This document shows positions 54,111 through 63,194 of a stretch of DNA of 64,000 nt, in pieces. The notes below the pieces were generated by a model. The model saw nothing but the letters and a program-made list of their open reading frames with translations, searched no databases and was not told the origin of the DNA. Every line of letters starts with the position of its first letter. Within the stretch, counting starts at the first letter, position 1. Made by a program: the position numbers and the translations under genes. This stretch comes from Clostridium tertium (GTDB taxonomy: Bacteria > Bacillota > Clostridia > Clostridiales > Clostridiaceae). Location of the stretch: positions 1-64,000 of the forward strand of contig NZ_JAGGJY010000001.1 in assembly GCF_017873245.1 (NCBI RefSeq), read 5' to 3'.

Positions 54111-55331
54111 ATGGAAAAAAATATAAAAATGAGATACCCGAGATATTTTAAAGAATTTAAGTGTATAGGTGGAAACTGCGAAGATAGCTGTTGTATTGGT
54201 TGGGATATAGATATAGATAAGGTTACTTTTAAACAATATTATAAAATTCAAGATAAAGAAATGAAAAGAATGTTTCAAAAAAATGTTCATAACAATGATT
54301 TTTGTACAAGTTGTGATGTAGATTATGGAAAAGTAAAGTTAAAAGCTGATAAAAGGTGTCCTTTTCTAGATAAAGAAAATTATTGTATTATTTATTCTAA
54401 AATTGGAGAAGAATATCTTTCAAATGTTTGTACATCTTTTCCTAGAATAATTAATAAAATAGACGGTTATTATGAAATGTCCCTTGATGTAGCCTGTCCT
54501 GAAGCTGCAAGAATTCTTTTATTAAAGGAAGAGGGAATTAAGTTTAAAGAAAGTGAAGAAAACTTAGGTAAACATATAATATCAAGTGAGATTGATACTA
54601 AATCTAAAAGATATAATAAGTCACCAATAAAGTATTTTAAAGAAATTAGAGATCTTAGTATTAAGATAGTACAAAACAGAAAATTAAATTTAAGTAAAAG
54701 GCTTTATATATTAGGTGATTTTATATATGCATTAGAGGACGAGATTAAAGAGAATTATAGTAATGTACCTAAATTTATTGAAAAATATGATATAAATTTA
54801 GTTAATGATAATTATGAAGAAAATAAATTAAATTATCTTATTCAAATTAATTTTTTTAAAAAAATGTTAAAGTTTTTAAATGTATCTAAAAATGTGGATA
54901 GTTTTTCTTTTAAAGAATATACAAAGCAAATTATATCTGGATTCAAGCTTGATGAAAATGCTGAAGTAAGTGAATATTCAGAAGTATACATAAAAGCATT
55001 TGAAGATTATAATGAAAATTTCATTAATAATAATAGCTATATTTTTGAAAATTATTTAGTAAATTTCATATATAATAATATTTTTCCATTTTCTGAATCA
55101 GAATCATTATTTGATGGATATATTATGCTTTTAACAAGATATTCATTTATCAGGTTTTATTTGGTTGGGAAATATATATACAATAAACAGGAGTCTAAAG
55201 AAAGTATGGTTGAATTCATCCAAGCTTTCTCTAAAACTATAGAACATCATAAAAGCTATTTAATTGATTCATTAGAGTATATAAAAGAAAATGAATTTGA
55301 TAATATGGAATTTGCTAAAATACTTTTATAA
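54111..55331 (+). CDS. FliB-type lysine N-methylase
   Basis: 406 residues. The cysteine-rich N-terminus (CIGGNCEDSCCIGW, then FCTSCD, RCPFLDKENYCIIY, VCTSFPR and ACPEAA) matches the FliB family, which methylates flagellin lysines in Salmonella and is thought to hold an iron-sulfur cluster. No flagellar genes are in the window, so the target may be another surface protein or a flagellin elsewhere. The ribosome site is AAAAGGAAG. Confidence 0.85.
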   Translation: MEKNIKMRYPRYFKEFKCIGGNCEDSCCIGWDIDIDKVTFKQYYKIQDKEMKRMFQKNVHNNDFCTSCDVDYGKVKLKADKRCPFLDKENYCIIYSKIGEEYLSNVCTSFPRIINKIDGYYEMSLDVACPEAARILLLKEEGIKFKESEENLGKHIISSEIDTKSKRYNKSPIKYFKEIRDLSIKIVQNRKLNLSKRLYILGDFIYALEDEIKENYSNVPKFIEKYDINLVNDNYEENKLNYLIQINFFKKMLKFLNVSKNVDSFSFKEYTKQIISGFKLDENAEVSEYSEVYIKAFEDYNENFINNNSYIFENYLVNFIYNNIFPFSESESLFDGYIMLLTRYSFIRFYLVGKYIYNKQESKESMVEFIQAFSKTIEHHKSYLIDSLEYIKENEFDNMEFAKILL

Positions 55332-55640
55332 TAAAATAATCGGTAGTACTTTTTTAATTGAATTTGAGTTTAATAAAATAGTGATTTTATAGTTTAAAGT
55401 TATAATTTAATTGGGGTTTTATGGAATGAACGTACCTCAAATAAGATTAATAGACTAAGTTACTTGGTTAAGATTGTTTTTTGAATCAAACTAATATTAA
55501 TTGCTAAATCTATGGTGTAGAAGTTACAGCTTTATTTATTTGTGAGCAAATTATGAAACATAAACGGGTAGATTACATAATAGAACTATTAAATAATAAA
55601 AAATAAGATGTTTATAAAAAATTTGATATATAATAAATAA
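55332..55640 (+). other. Gap after the methylase, possible gene remnant
   Basis: About 300 bases without a convincing gene. A frame ending in TAA at about 55603-55605 reads QIMKHKRVDYIIELLNNKK and stops 36 bases before a strong terminator, as a real gene end would; no start or ribosome site is visible. It could be the 3' remnant of a lost gene. Confidence 0.3.
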
Positions 55641-55641
55641 G

Positions 55642-55676
55642 AAAAGCCTAGTGTTTCATAACTAGGCTTTTTTTCA
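55642..55676 (+). terminator. Terminator
   Basis: An 11-bp stem (55642-55652 with 55661-55671) with a run of seven or more T. Confidence 0.9.
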
Positions 55677-55732
55677 ATACTTATTTGATTACTTTATTTT
55701 CTAAGTTACTACATCTATATTTTATACAACAA

Positions 55733-55758
55733 AAAAATCTTACAGTAAGAGTAAGATT
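55733..55758 (-). terminator. Terminator of the initiator tRNA transcript
   Basis: On the minus strand an eight-base-pair stem (55758-55751 with 55744-55737) is followed by a T run, directly after the tRNA 3' end. Confidence 0.8.
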
Positions 55759-55759
55759 T

Positions 55760-55835
<76 letters not shown>

Positions 55836-55875
55836 ATATTAAGTTTATATATTTGCTTGGCTAACTTATGTTATT

Positions 55876-55904
55876 AGTATATGCTTAATAAAACTTAATG
55901 TCAA
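55876..55904 (-). promoter_or_regulatory. Promoter of the initiator tRNA
   Basis: On the minus strand TTGACA (55904-55899), 17 bases, TATACT (55881-55876); the tRNA 5' end is 40 bases downstream. Confidence 0.85.
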
Positions 55905-56253
55905 AGGAAGATAACATCATATTGTGGCATATGATGATAAGAAGTGGCTTAGCATTCCAGATAATATCAAATGCTAAGGAATAAGAAAATATTAATTTAA
56001 GGTTTAATATATCTAAGAATAGTATTATGTAGAGAAGGTATAGCTTAAATAATTTTATTAGAATTTGATAATACTGATACTTCAAAAGAAAATTTATTAT
56101 TAAGCTAGAGTAAATGAGTTATATGGATAGGTAGTCCTAAAATTGAAAGTTTAAATAGGACAAAATTACCTTTTTATTCATTTATAAATATTGTTATAAT
56201 AAATGTTAAATAAAAGATGTAGATATAGTTGATATATAGTATGGAGAAGAGAT
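55905..56253 (+). other. Gap between the tRNA promoter and the J-domain-like gene
   Basis: AT-rich, without a convincing gene. A 27-codon frame from ATG 55898 overlaps the tRNA promoter and has no ribosome site. An AGCATT/AATGCT hairpin lies near 55952-55976. Confidence 0.35.
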
Positions 56254-57039
56254 ATGGAACAATATAAGATTTTAGGTGTAGATGAAAATGCATCAATGGA
56301 AGAAATAAAAATAGCATATGAAAATAAAGTAAATAAATTAAAAGAAGAAATTAGGGATGAAAGAAGAGCAAAAGCTTTTATAAAGGTATTTGATAAAGCT
56401 TATGAGGAAATAAAGCTGGAAAGAGAAAAAAATAAATATAAAGAAAATCTAGTTAATGATTATGATAAAAACAGTCTAAATGATATTTCTCAAAGTAATT
56501 TTAAGAGAGACAGTTGGGATGATTATAATAATTTTCACTATGATGATGAAAAAGAAGAAACTAAGAAGAAAAGTAAAAGATCATCTCCTAATAATTCATC
56601 AGTGAAGAAGCAAAAAAGTGATAAAAAGAAACCTTCAAAAGATAGAAATAATGAAAGTAATAAAGAAAACACTAAAAGAGATAATGCTAAAAAAGTTGTA
56701 AATAGGCAAAAAGGCGAAGCATATACAGTAACTAAAGTAATTCAAATATTGATAAAAATAATAGCATTGCCTGTAATAGCTATATTATCCATAATAATAT
56801 TTTTATGTAAGGTAATAAATTTAATTTCTTGGATTGCAACTAAAATCATAATAATAGGAGCGATAGCAGTTGCATCTATACATGGGTATCAAGTTTATAT
56901 TGGACAACCTATGTATTATGAGATATTTGCATTATGTGCTGTGGCATTTGTAGTTTCTTTATTTTTACCAAGTATATTAAAGATAGTTCCATCAATATTA
57001 GGTAAAATAAATGATAAATTAAAAGATTTTGTTTTTTAA
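56254..57039 (+). CDS. J-domain-like membrane protein without HPD
   Basis: 261 residues. Residues 1-65 read like a DnaJ J-domain (YKILGVDENASMEEIKIAYENK, then AFIKVFDKAYEEI), but the HPD tripeptide between helices II and III is missing, so it cannot activate DnaK in the usual way. A very charged Lys/Asn/Ser linker follows (residues 70-155), then three membrane helices (160-250). The ATG lies six bases after GGAGAAGAG. Function unknown; a membrane scaffold is one possibility. Confidence 0.65.
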   Translation: MEQYKILGVDENASMEEIKIAYENKVNKLKEEIRDERRAKAFIKVFDKAYEEIKLEREKNKYKENLVNDYDKNSLNDISQSNFKRDSWDDYNNFHYDDEKEETKKKSKRSSPNNSSVKKQKSDKKKPSKDRNNESNKENTKRDNAKKVVNRQKGEAYTVTKVIQILIKIIALPVIAILSIIIFLCKVINLISWIATKIIIIGAIAVASIHGYQVYIGQPMYYEIFALCAVAFVVSLFLPSILKIVPSILGKINDKLKDFVF

Positions 57040-57101
57040 TATAAAAGTTTAATTTAGTATAAATTTAATTTAAAAATGTATTTATTACCATAAGAAATAT
57101 G

Positions 57102-57131
57102 TTGACATATTTCAATAAATCAATATATAAT
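57102..57131 (+). promoter_or_regulatory. Promoter of codB-codA
   Basis: TTGACA (57102-57107), 18 bases, TATAAT (57126-57131), just upstream of the PyrR leader. Confidence 0.85.
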
Positions 57132-57144
57132 TTTCTCAAGAAAA

Positions 57145-57288
57145 CTAGTCCTTTAAATTTAGTCCAGAGAGACTAATAAGGTCGGATATAATACCGCAGA
57201 GATTAATTAGATAATATAGATTTGATTTATATATCTAATTTTAAGTGTTAACGACCTTTCTAAATAATAGAGAGGTCGTTTTTTATTA
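57145..57288 (+). promoter_or_regulatory. PyrR-dependent attenuator before codB-codA
   Basis: The leader contains TTTAGTCCAGAGAGACTAA (57157-57175), the PyrR binding hairpin loop. A terminator follows (AACGACCTTTCT 57250-57261 with AGAGAGGTCGTT 57269-57280, then T residues). AAGGTCG at 57179-57185 can pair with CGACCTT of the terminator as the antiterminator. Uridine nucleotides bound by PyrR would therefore shut off cytosine uptake and deamination. Confidence 0.88.
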
Positions 57289-57334
57289 AATATAAGTACT
57301 GGTTTTCCTTAAATACAAATTTAGGGGGATACAA

Positions 57335-58585
57335 ATGGAACAAAAGATAGTATTAGAAGAAGTTATTAATGAAAATCATGATTATGAGTTAGATCATGTG
57401 CACAAAAAAGATAAAAAAGGATTCTTTTCAATGTTTGTGGTTATGCTTGGATTTACATTTTTTTCAGCAAGTATGCTGACAGGTGGAAATTTAGGTACAG
57501 GCTTGCCGTTAAAGGATTTCTTTATAGCAGTGCTTATAGGAAATTTAATACTTGCATGTTACACAGGATTACTAGCATATATAGGGGCAGATACAGGACT
57601 TTCAATGCACTTGCTAGCTAGGTATTCTTTTGGTGAAAAGGGATCATATTTAGCATCTTTTATAACTAGTATTACACAAATAGGTTGGTTTGGCGTTGGA
57701 ATAGCAATGTTTGCAATACCAGTTGCAAATAGATTTAATGTAAATTTATACTTATTAGTTGGGATCACAGGAATATTAATGACAGCAACAGCTTACTTTG
57801 GAATGAAATCCCTAACTATTTTAAGTGCAATAGCAGTACCAGCAATAGCTATATTAGGTAGTACTTCAGCAGTAATGGCCGCGAATTCAGCAGGTGGAGT
57901 TCAAGGATTAATGAATATAGAGCCAAGTAGTAAAATGGCGCTAGTAACAGCAGTAACATTATGTGTGGGATCATTTATAAGTGGAGGAACAGCTACACCA
58001 GATTTTGCAAGATTCTCAAAAAATAAAAAAGTAGCAGTATCAACAACTGTAATAGCATTCTTTATAGGAAATTCATTAATGTTCTTATTTGGAGCAATAG
58101 GGGCAATGGTTACAGGTAACTCAGATATAGCAGATGTAATGTTCTCACAAGGTTTAATTATACCAGCTATACTAGTTTTAGGATTAAATATATGGACAAC
58201 TAATGATAATGCAATATATACAGCAGGACTTGGGCTTTCAAATATAACTAAATTACCTAAAAAGAAGCTGGTAATTATTAGTGGTTTAATAGGAACAGTA
58301 GGAGCAGTGTGGTTAAATAATAACTTTACAGCATTCTTAACTTTCTTAAATTCAATGTTACCTCCAGTAGGTGGGATAATAATAGCTGATTACTTCTTTG
58401 TAAAGAAAAGAAAGTATGATAATATTAAAAAAGTAAAATTCCAAGATATAAACTGGGTAGCTATAGTAGCATTCTTAGCAGGATTTATAGTTGCAAATGT
58501 TGTACAAGTAGGAGTTATAGCATTAAATGCAATAATAACAACAATGTTAGTTTATGTAATAGGAACAAAAATAACTAATAAATAA
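57335..58585 (+). CDS. codB: Cytosine permease
   Basis: 416 residues, about twelve membrane helices, of the NCS1 family: TGGNLGTGLPLKDFF near residue 47, YSFGEKGSYLASFI, GGTATPDFARFSK and TNDNAIYTAGLGLSN. It brings cytosine into the cell for codA. The ATG follows TAGGGGG. It is the first gene of a two-gene operon under PyrR attenuation, 12 bases before codA. Confidence 0.93.
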   Translation: MEQKIVLEEVINENHDYELDHVHKKDKKGFFSMFVVMLGFTFFSASMLTGGNLGTGLPLKDFFIAVLIGNLILACYTGLLAYIGADTGLSMHLLARYSFGEKGSYLASFITSITQIGWFGVGIAMFAIPVANRFNVNLYLLVGITGILMTATAYFGMKSLTILSAIAVPAIAILGSTSAVMAANSAGGVQGLMNIEPSSKMALVTAVTLCVGSFISGGTATPDFARFSKNKKVAVSTTVIAFFIGNSLMFLFGAIGAMVTGNSDIADVMFSQGLIIPAILVLGLNIWTTNDNAIYTAGLGLSNITKLPKKKLVIISGLIGTVGAVWLNNNFTAFLTFLNSMLPPVGGIIIADYFFVKKRKYDNIKKVKFQDINWVAIVAFLAGFIVANVVQVGVIALNAIITTMLVYVIGTKITNK

Positions 58586-58597
58586 GGTGATGATAAT

Positions 58598-59863
58598 ATG
58601 TTAATTAAAAAAGTAAGACTTTTAGATAGAGAAGGATTATTTGACATAAGAATAGTAGATGGAAAATTTACAGAAATAGATGAAAATCTACAAGTATTAG
58701 AAAATGAAGAAGTGATAGAAGGAAATGGTGCATTAGCTTCAGCTCCTTTTATAGAGCCACATATTCACTTAGATACTACGCTTACAGCAGGAGAGCCAGA
58801 GTGGAATAAAAGTGGAACTCTTTTTGAAGGAATTGAAAGATGGTCTCAAAGAAAAGAATTTTTAACTAAAGAAGATGTTAAAGAAAGAGCTAAAAAAGCT
58901 ATAGAATGGCAAGTAGCTAATGGAATTCAATTTATAAGAACACATGTTGATGTTACTGATGATAGCTTAGTTGCATTAAAAGCAATGTTAGAAGTAAGGG
59001 AAGAAGTTAAAGATTATGTTACATTACAAATAGTAGCTTTTCCACAAGAAGGGATACTTTCATATCCAAATGGATTAGAACTAGTGGAAGAAGCTATAAA
59101 ATTAGGCGCAGATGTAATTGGAGCTATACCTCACTTTGAGTTTACAAGAGAATATGGAGTAGAATCTATTAATAAAATTTTTGAATTAGCTAAAAAATAC
59201 GATGTATTAGTAGATGTTCATTGTGATGAAATAGATGATGAACAATCAAGATTTTTAGAAGTAGTTGCTGCAAGAGCTTTAGAAACAGGTTTGAAGAATA
59301 AGGTAACAGCTAGCCACACTACAGCTATGGGATCATATAATAATGCATATACATATAAGTTATTTAGATTATTAAAGATGTCAGGAATAAATTTTGTTTC
59401 AAATCCTCTAGTAAACACTCATCTTCAAGGAAGATTTGATACATATCCAAAGAGAAGAGGAATTACAAGAGTAAAGGAACTTAATGAAGCAGGAATAAAT
59501 GTATGTTTTGGGCACGATGACATATTTGATCCATGGTATCCAATGGGAACAGGAAATATGTTAGAAGTAGTACACTTTGGATTACATGTATGCCAAATGA
59601 TGGGCTATGATGATATAAATGAATCATTAAAGTTTATATCAACTAATAGTGCAAGAACTTTAAATATTGAAGATAAATATGGAATAGAAATAGGTAAGCT
59701 AGGCAACTTAATTTTACTAAATGCTGAAAATGGTTATGATGCTGTTAGAAGAAGAGCAGAAGTTCTATATTCTATAAGAGAAGGGAAAGTTATTGCTAAG
59801 ACTATGCCTAGTAAATCATTTATAAATATGAGTGAAGAAAAAGAAATTAATTTTAAAAAATAA
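58598..59863 (+). CDS. codA: Cytosine deaminase
   Basis: 421 residues, amidohydrolase fold. Metal ligands and active-site pieces are visible: [46 protein letters not shown] and [13 protein letters not shown]. It converts cytosine to uracil and ammonia, feeding pyrimidine salvage. The ATG follows AAGGTGATGAT. A terminator follows. Confidence 0.95.
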   Translation: MLIKKVRLLDREGLFDIRIVDGKFTEIDENLQVLENEEVIEGNGALASAPFIEPHIHLDTTLTAGEPEWNKSGTLFEGIERWSQRKEFLTKEDVKERAKKAIEWQVANGIQFIRTHVDVTDDSLVALKAMLEVREEVKDYVTLQIVAFPQEGILSYPNGLELVEEAIKLGADVIGAIPHFEFTREYGVESINKIFELAKKYDVLVDVHCDEIDDEQSRFLEVVAARALETGLKNKVTASHTTAMGSYNNAYTYKLFRLLKMSGINFVSNPLVNTHLQGRFDTYPKRRGITRVKELNEAGINVCFGHDDIFDPWYPMGTGNMLEVVHFGLHVCQMMGYDDINESLKFISTNSARTLNIEDKYGIEIGKLGNLILLNAENGYDAVRRRAEVLYSIREGKVIAKTMPSKSFINMSEEKEINFKK

Positions 59864-59905
59864 TATTTACTAAATATTATATAATTTAGTTATATAAAGA
59901 ATATT

Positions 59906-59936
59906 AAGAGCTAGCATAAAGTTAGCTCTTTTTTAT
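59906..59936 (+). terminator. Terminator of codB-codA
   Basis: An eight-base-pair stem (59906-59913 with 59923-59930) followed by six T residues. Confidence 0.85.
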
Positions 59937-59987
59937 TGTTGTAAATTTATCAAAATAATATAATTAATAGAAAGGGGAGGTGATTTC

Positions 59988-60749
59988 ATGGGAAAAGATA
60001 TTTTAATAAAGGTAAAAGATCAGTTAGCAAAAGATTATAATTGCACCATTGAGGATTTTAATAATCAAAATACTTTAATTACAGATAAGAAAATAATAGA
60101 AGGCAGTAGAAAGTATAATGATGAAGAAGAAATTTTAAAGATCCTTATATTTAATGGAAAAGCAATAATATCTGCAGATAAATGTATTAAAGAGTGGTGT
60201 ATTAAAAATCTATCTAGGTTTCCAGGAGCATGGATGTTTTTATACTCAAATTTAAGAAAAATAGATAAAAAGCTAAATGAATTTGGTTATGAAATAGATA
60301 ATACACACCATTATTATTTACCAAAAGACAAAGGGTTTACAAACAAAAATAATATTAAATTAAAATGGTATGAAAAAGATAAAATATTGCAATTTAGAGA
60401 TGATGATAGATTTAATGAAGCTTTTGCTTTTAATAAAAATTATCCAGATGTATTAGCAGTTGCTGCAGTAGATGATGAAGACAATATTTTAGGGATGGCA
60501 GGAGCAAGTGAGGATTCTAAAATTATGTGGCAAATTGGAATTAATGTATTAGAAAATGAAAAAGGAAAAGGAATTGCTAGTTTTATTGTACAAGCTTTGA
60601 AAAATGAAACATTAAATAGAGGCAAAGTACCTTTTTATGGAACTGTTGAATCTCACATAATTTCACAGAAAGTTGCACTGAAATCTGGTTTTTATCCAGC
60701 TTTTGCAGAAGTAAAGATTAGAAAAATTATTAAGAATGATAATAAGTAA
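59988..60749 (+). CDS. GNAT family N-acetyltransferase
   Basis: 253 residues. The C-terminal half carries the GNAT core (WQIGINVLENEKGKGIASFIVQALKNETLNRG, with GKGIAS as the acetyl-CoA loop, then the VALKSGFYPAFAE end). The first 120 residues are extra and unassigned. The acceptor is unknown. The ATG follows GGGGAGGTGA. It is a single gene. Confidence 0.85.
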   Translation: MGKDILIKVKDQLAKDYNCTIEDFNNQNTLITDKKIIEGSRKYNDEEEILKILIFNGKAIISADKCIKEWCIKNLSRFPGAWMFLYSNLRKIDKKLNEFGYEIDNTHHYYLPKDKGFTNKNNIKLKWYEKDKILQFRDDDRFNEAFAFNKNYPDVLAVAAVDDEDNILGMAGASEDSKIMWQIGINVLENEKGKGIASFIVQALKNETLNRGKVPFYGTVESHIISQKVALKSGFYPAFAEVKIRKIIKNDNK

Positions 60750-60902
60750 GTTTAATAGTTTAGCACCTGAATTATCTGTAATTTATGTTGAGACATAAAA
60801 ATAATTTTATATAAGTATATTAGAAATTCCATTTGTAAGAGGGATTAAAAATTGTCTTTTTGGAAGAATATAAATAAGCATTACTTTTGAAAGGATGATT
60901 AT

Positions 60903-61517
60903 ATGAATAAAGAAGAATTAACATATTATAAAAATAAACTTAACAAAGAAAAAAAGAGAATTATAGATCTCATTAATCAATTAGATGATAATGGAGTGAC
61001 TAGATTTAATGCAGAGGTTGCAAGTGAATTATCATTTTATGATAATCATCCATCTGATATAGCTAGTGAAACTTTTGAAGTTGAGAAAGGTAGAGCACTT
61101 GAAGCAAATGAAAGAGCACTTCTTGATAAGATAGATGATGCTGTAAGAGCTATAGATGAAGGAAGTTACGGTAAATGTCAAAAATGTGGAAAAGAAATTG
61201 ATAAAGAAAGGTTAGATTTTCTGCCATATGCGTTAAATTGTATTGAATGCGAAGATGTGGTTAGTACAATAAAAACTTATAACTCTAATCAAAGAGTAGT
61301 AGAAGAAAGTGTAATTGGAAATCCATTTGGACATAAATCAAGATATGGTGATAAAGATGAAATAGGGTTTGATGAAGAAGATAGTTATCAATCTGTTGGA
61401 AGATTTAATGAAATAAGAAATGAGCCACAATATGAATATGATTATGATGACGAAAATTATGTTGAAGAAATCGAAAAAATAAGTAATGAGCAATATAAGA
61501 ATCAATTACCTGATTAA
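60903..61517 (+). CDS. TraR/DksA-type zinc finger protein, YteA family
   Basis: 204 residues. A helical N-terminus with DNHPSDIASETFEVEKGRAL is followed by a C4 zinc finger (CQKCGKEI and CIEC) near residues 95-120, as in the YteA/TraR-DksA family of Gram-positive bacteria. The C-terminal 60 residues are acidic and tyrosine-rich. Family members are annotated as sporulation-associated; binding to RNA polymerase as in DksA is only inferred. The ATG follows GAAAGGATG. Confidence 0.85.
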   Translation: MNKEELTYYKNKLNKEKKRIIDLINQLDDNGVTRFNAEVASELSFYDNHPSDIASETFEVEKGRALEANERALLDKIDDAVRAIDEGSYGKCQKCGKEIDKERLDFLPYALNCIECEDVVSTIKTYNSNQRVVEESVIGNPFGHKSRYGDKDEIGFDEEDSYQSVGRFNEIRNEPQYEYDYDDENYVEEIEKISNEQYKNQLPD

Positions 61518-61611
61518 ATTTTATTAAAACTACTAAAATATCAAGTTTCTGCATATATAATAGATATAGAAAATTTTATATAGAAGTATTTTAAAGTATT
61601 GATTTTACTAA

Positions 61612-61713
61612 TTTTCAAAGGATATAACGAAATGTGATACCCTTTGAAAAAATAAAAAAATATATTAATCAAAAGTAGCTAACTTTCATAACAGAGGGTT
61701 AGTTACTTTTTTT
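61612..61713 (+). terminator. Two hairpins after the yteA-like gene
   Basis: The first (61612-61621 with 61641-61650) is followed by A rather than T and may serve the minus strand. The second (61672-61683 with 61698-61710) ends in a run of T and is the likely terminator of this gene. Confidence 0.7.
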
Positions 61714-61783
61714 ATTGAAAAATAAATGATTACTTATTCGAAATATATTTACAATTAGGCATTGTAGTAGTATGATTAAATCA

Positions 61784-61810
61784 TAAGTAGTAAGTGGTAA
61801 GTAATAAGTG
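61784..61810. repeat. Short tandem heptad repeat TAAGTRR
   Basis: Four near-identical seven-base units, TAAGTAG, TAAGTGG, TAAGTAA, TAAGTG, in direct succession 57 bases before the next start codon. The rest of the 349-base gap (61518-61866) holds only the hairpins listed above. Confidence 0.6.
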
Positions 61811-61866
61811 AATTTCATATAATTTGCTTATTATAAGACGAAAATTAGGGTAAAGAAGGTATTTAT

Positions 61867-62856
61867 ATGAGAGATTTTAAATTATCACAAAGTTATTCAA
61901 TTATTGCATTAAATGCACAAGATAGTATTCATATGACAACAATAAAAAAAATATCACTCCATTGTATTGCAGCATCTGTTATTCTAGAATCTTATTTGAA
62001 TGGAGATTTTATAGAGGTTAATGATAAACTATCCTTAAAAAAATCATATCTTGAAAATCCTAATATCACTTTATATCAGGAAGCAGTTTTTAAACCACTT
62101 TTTAATAAGAAGGAAATTATAGAGGAAGATTTGAATTGGTGGTTATCAAAAGCATCCAATCTATCTAATAAACATTTGAAAAATCTTGAAGTTTCTATGA
62201 CAGATTCTTTAAAAGGGTATGATTATATGGAGGAAATATCAAGCCTATTAGGATGTGACATGTTTTATAAAACAGCTGGATTATCATTAAGGGAATATAG
62301 AAGTAATATGGAGGAATATTCTAGAGTAGTTGAATTTCTTAGAGCTGAAGTTCTAGAAGATGGAGTTTTAAGTGATGAAAATATGTTTATGCTGTGGCTT
62401 CTTAGAGAAAGTGGATGTATACAAGATATTTTTTCTAAGGGAGATTTGGAAATAGTAGATAAAAGGATGCATAATTTAATCATAAATAATAAGATTTCAA
62501 AGAAACTATATAATATTCACATTTATCATGGAATTGAAATGGCTGTAAAGGGATTTTTAAATATGAAGAAAAATGCAATTAAAACTCCAACAGGAACAGG
62601 GATAAATTTTATATTTCCTGTTATTGAACGTTCTCAATCCATTTTTATTGATACAGAAGAGTGGTTTCCTAACGCGTCTCAAAGATTAGATGAAGTTAGA
62701 AAAAGATTAGAAGAAAATGGCCATAATTATACTATTATACGTGAAGGAGCAGTGCCTTTAATTAAAGTAGATAATATTATTTATGAAGCTGTACCAGAAG
62801 CTACTCAAGGAAGAATACCGATTCATGGGGTACGTCTTAGAAGATATCCTATTTAA
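61867..62856 (+). CDS. Unrecognised 329-residue protein
   Basis: No membrane segment or signal. The N-terminal 60 residues (IIALNAQDSIHMTTIKKISLHCIAASVILESYLNGDFIEV) faintly resemble GPP34/GOLPH3-like helical proteins, and the C-terminal 90 residues look like a separate alpha/beta part (GIEMAVKGFLNMKKNAIKTPTG, then IYEAVPEATQGRIPIHG). I make no functional claim. It is followed 17 bases on by a small MerR-like gene and is likely cotranscribed. Ribosome site: AAGAAGG. Confidence 0.6.
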   Translation: MRDFKLSQSYSIIALNAQDSIHMTTIKKISLHCIAASVILESYLNGDFIEVNDKLSLKKSYLENPNITLYQEAVFKPLFNKKEIIEEDLNWWLSKASNLSNKHLKNLEVSMTDSLKGYDYMEEISSLLGCDMFYKTAGLSLREYRSNMEEYSRVVEFLRAEVLEDGVLSDENMFMLWLLRESGCIQDIFSKGDLEIVDKRMHNLIINNKISKKLYNIHIYHGIEMAVKGFLNMKKNAIKTPTGTGINFIFPVIERSQSIFIDTEEWFPNASQRLDEVRKRLEENGHNYTIIREGAVPLIKVDNIIYEAVPEATQGRIPIHGVRLRRYPI

Positions 62857-62873
62857 AGGAGTTGTAAAATTTA

Positions 62874-63131
62874 ATGTCTAGACAAAGATCTATGGAAAAA
62901 ATACTAGAATCAGAGTATGTATCGATTGGAGAACTTGTTAGGATTACTAACTCTAGATATAGTACACTTAAATATTATACTGAGGAAGGTATGATACCTT
63001 TTGAGCAAGAAGAAGAGAATTTAACAAGAAGATTTTTACGCGAACATGCAGTTAAAAGGATTGAAGAAATTAAGGAATTAAAAAATAAAGGATATAGCAT
63101 TCCAGAAATTAAAGAGTTATTAATTAAATAA
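62874..63131 (+). CDS. Small MerR-like DNA-binding protein
   Basis: 85 residues that are almost only a MerR-type winged helix (YVSIGELVRITNSRYSTLKYYTEEGMIPFEQ, then RRFLREHAVKRIEEIKELKNKGYSIPEIKELL). There is no effector domain or dimerisation coiled coil, so it resembles excisionase- or RacA-like adaptors. It is coupled to the unknown 329-residue gene upstream and has the site AAAGGAG. Confidence 0.8.
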   Translation: MSRQRSMEKILESEYVSIGELVRITNSRYSTLKYYTEEGMIPFEQEEENLTRRFLREHAVKRIEEIKELKNKGYSIPEIKELLIK

Positions 63132-63135
63132 ATAA

Positions 63136-63172
63136 AAAATAGTACAAGGTTGTGTAGCTTGTACTATTTTTA
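63136..63172. terminator. Bidirectional terminator between convergent genes
   Basis: A 13-bp perfect stem (63136-63148 with 63158-63170) with A and T runs on the two sides. Confidence 0.88.
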
Positions 63173-63194
63173 TAAATAAATGTATAAAGATGTT

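Noticed and set aside
55885-56085. 66-codon minus-strand frame near the tRNA
   Set aside because: Low-complexity sequence covering the tRNA promoter; no ribosome site.
61784-61810. CRISPR-like repeat
   Set aside because: Units are seven bases with no spacers, so this is a short tandem repeat and not a CRISPR array.
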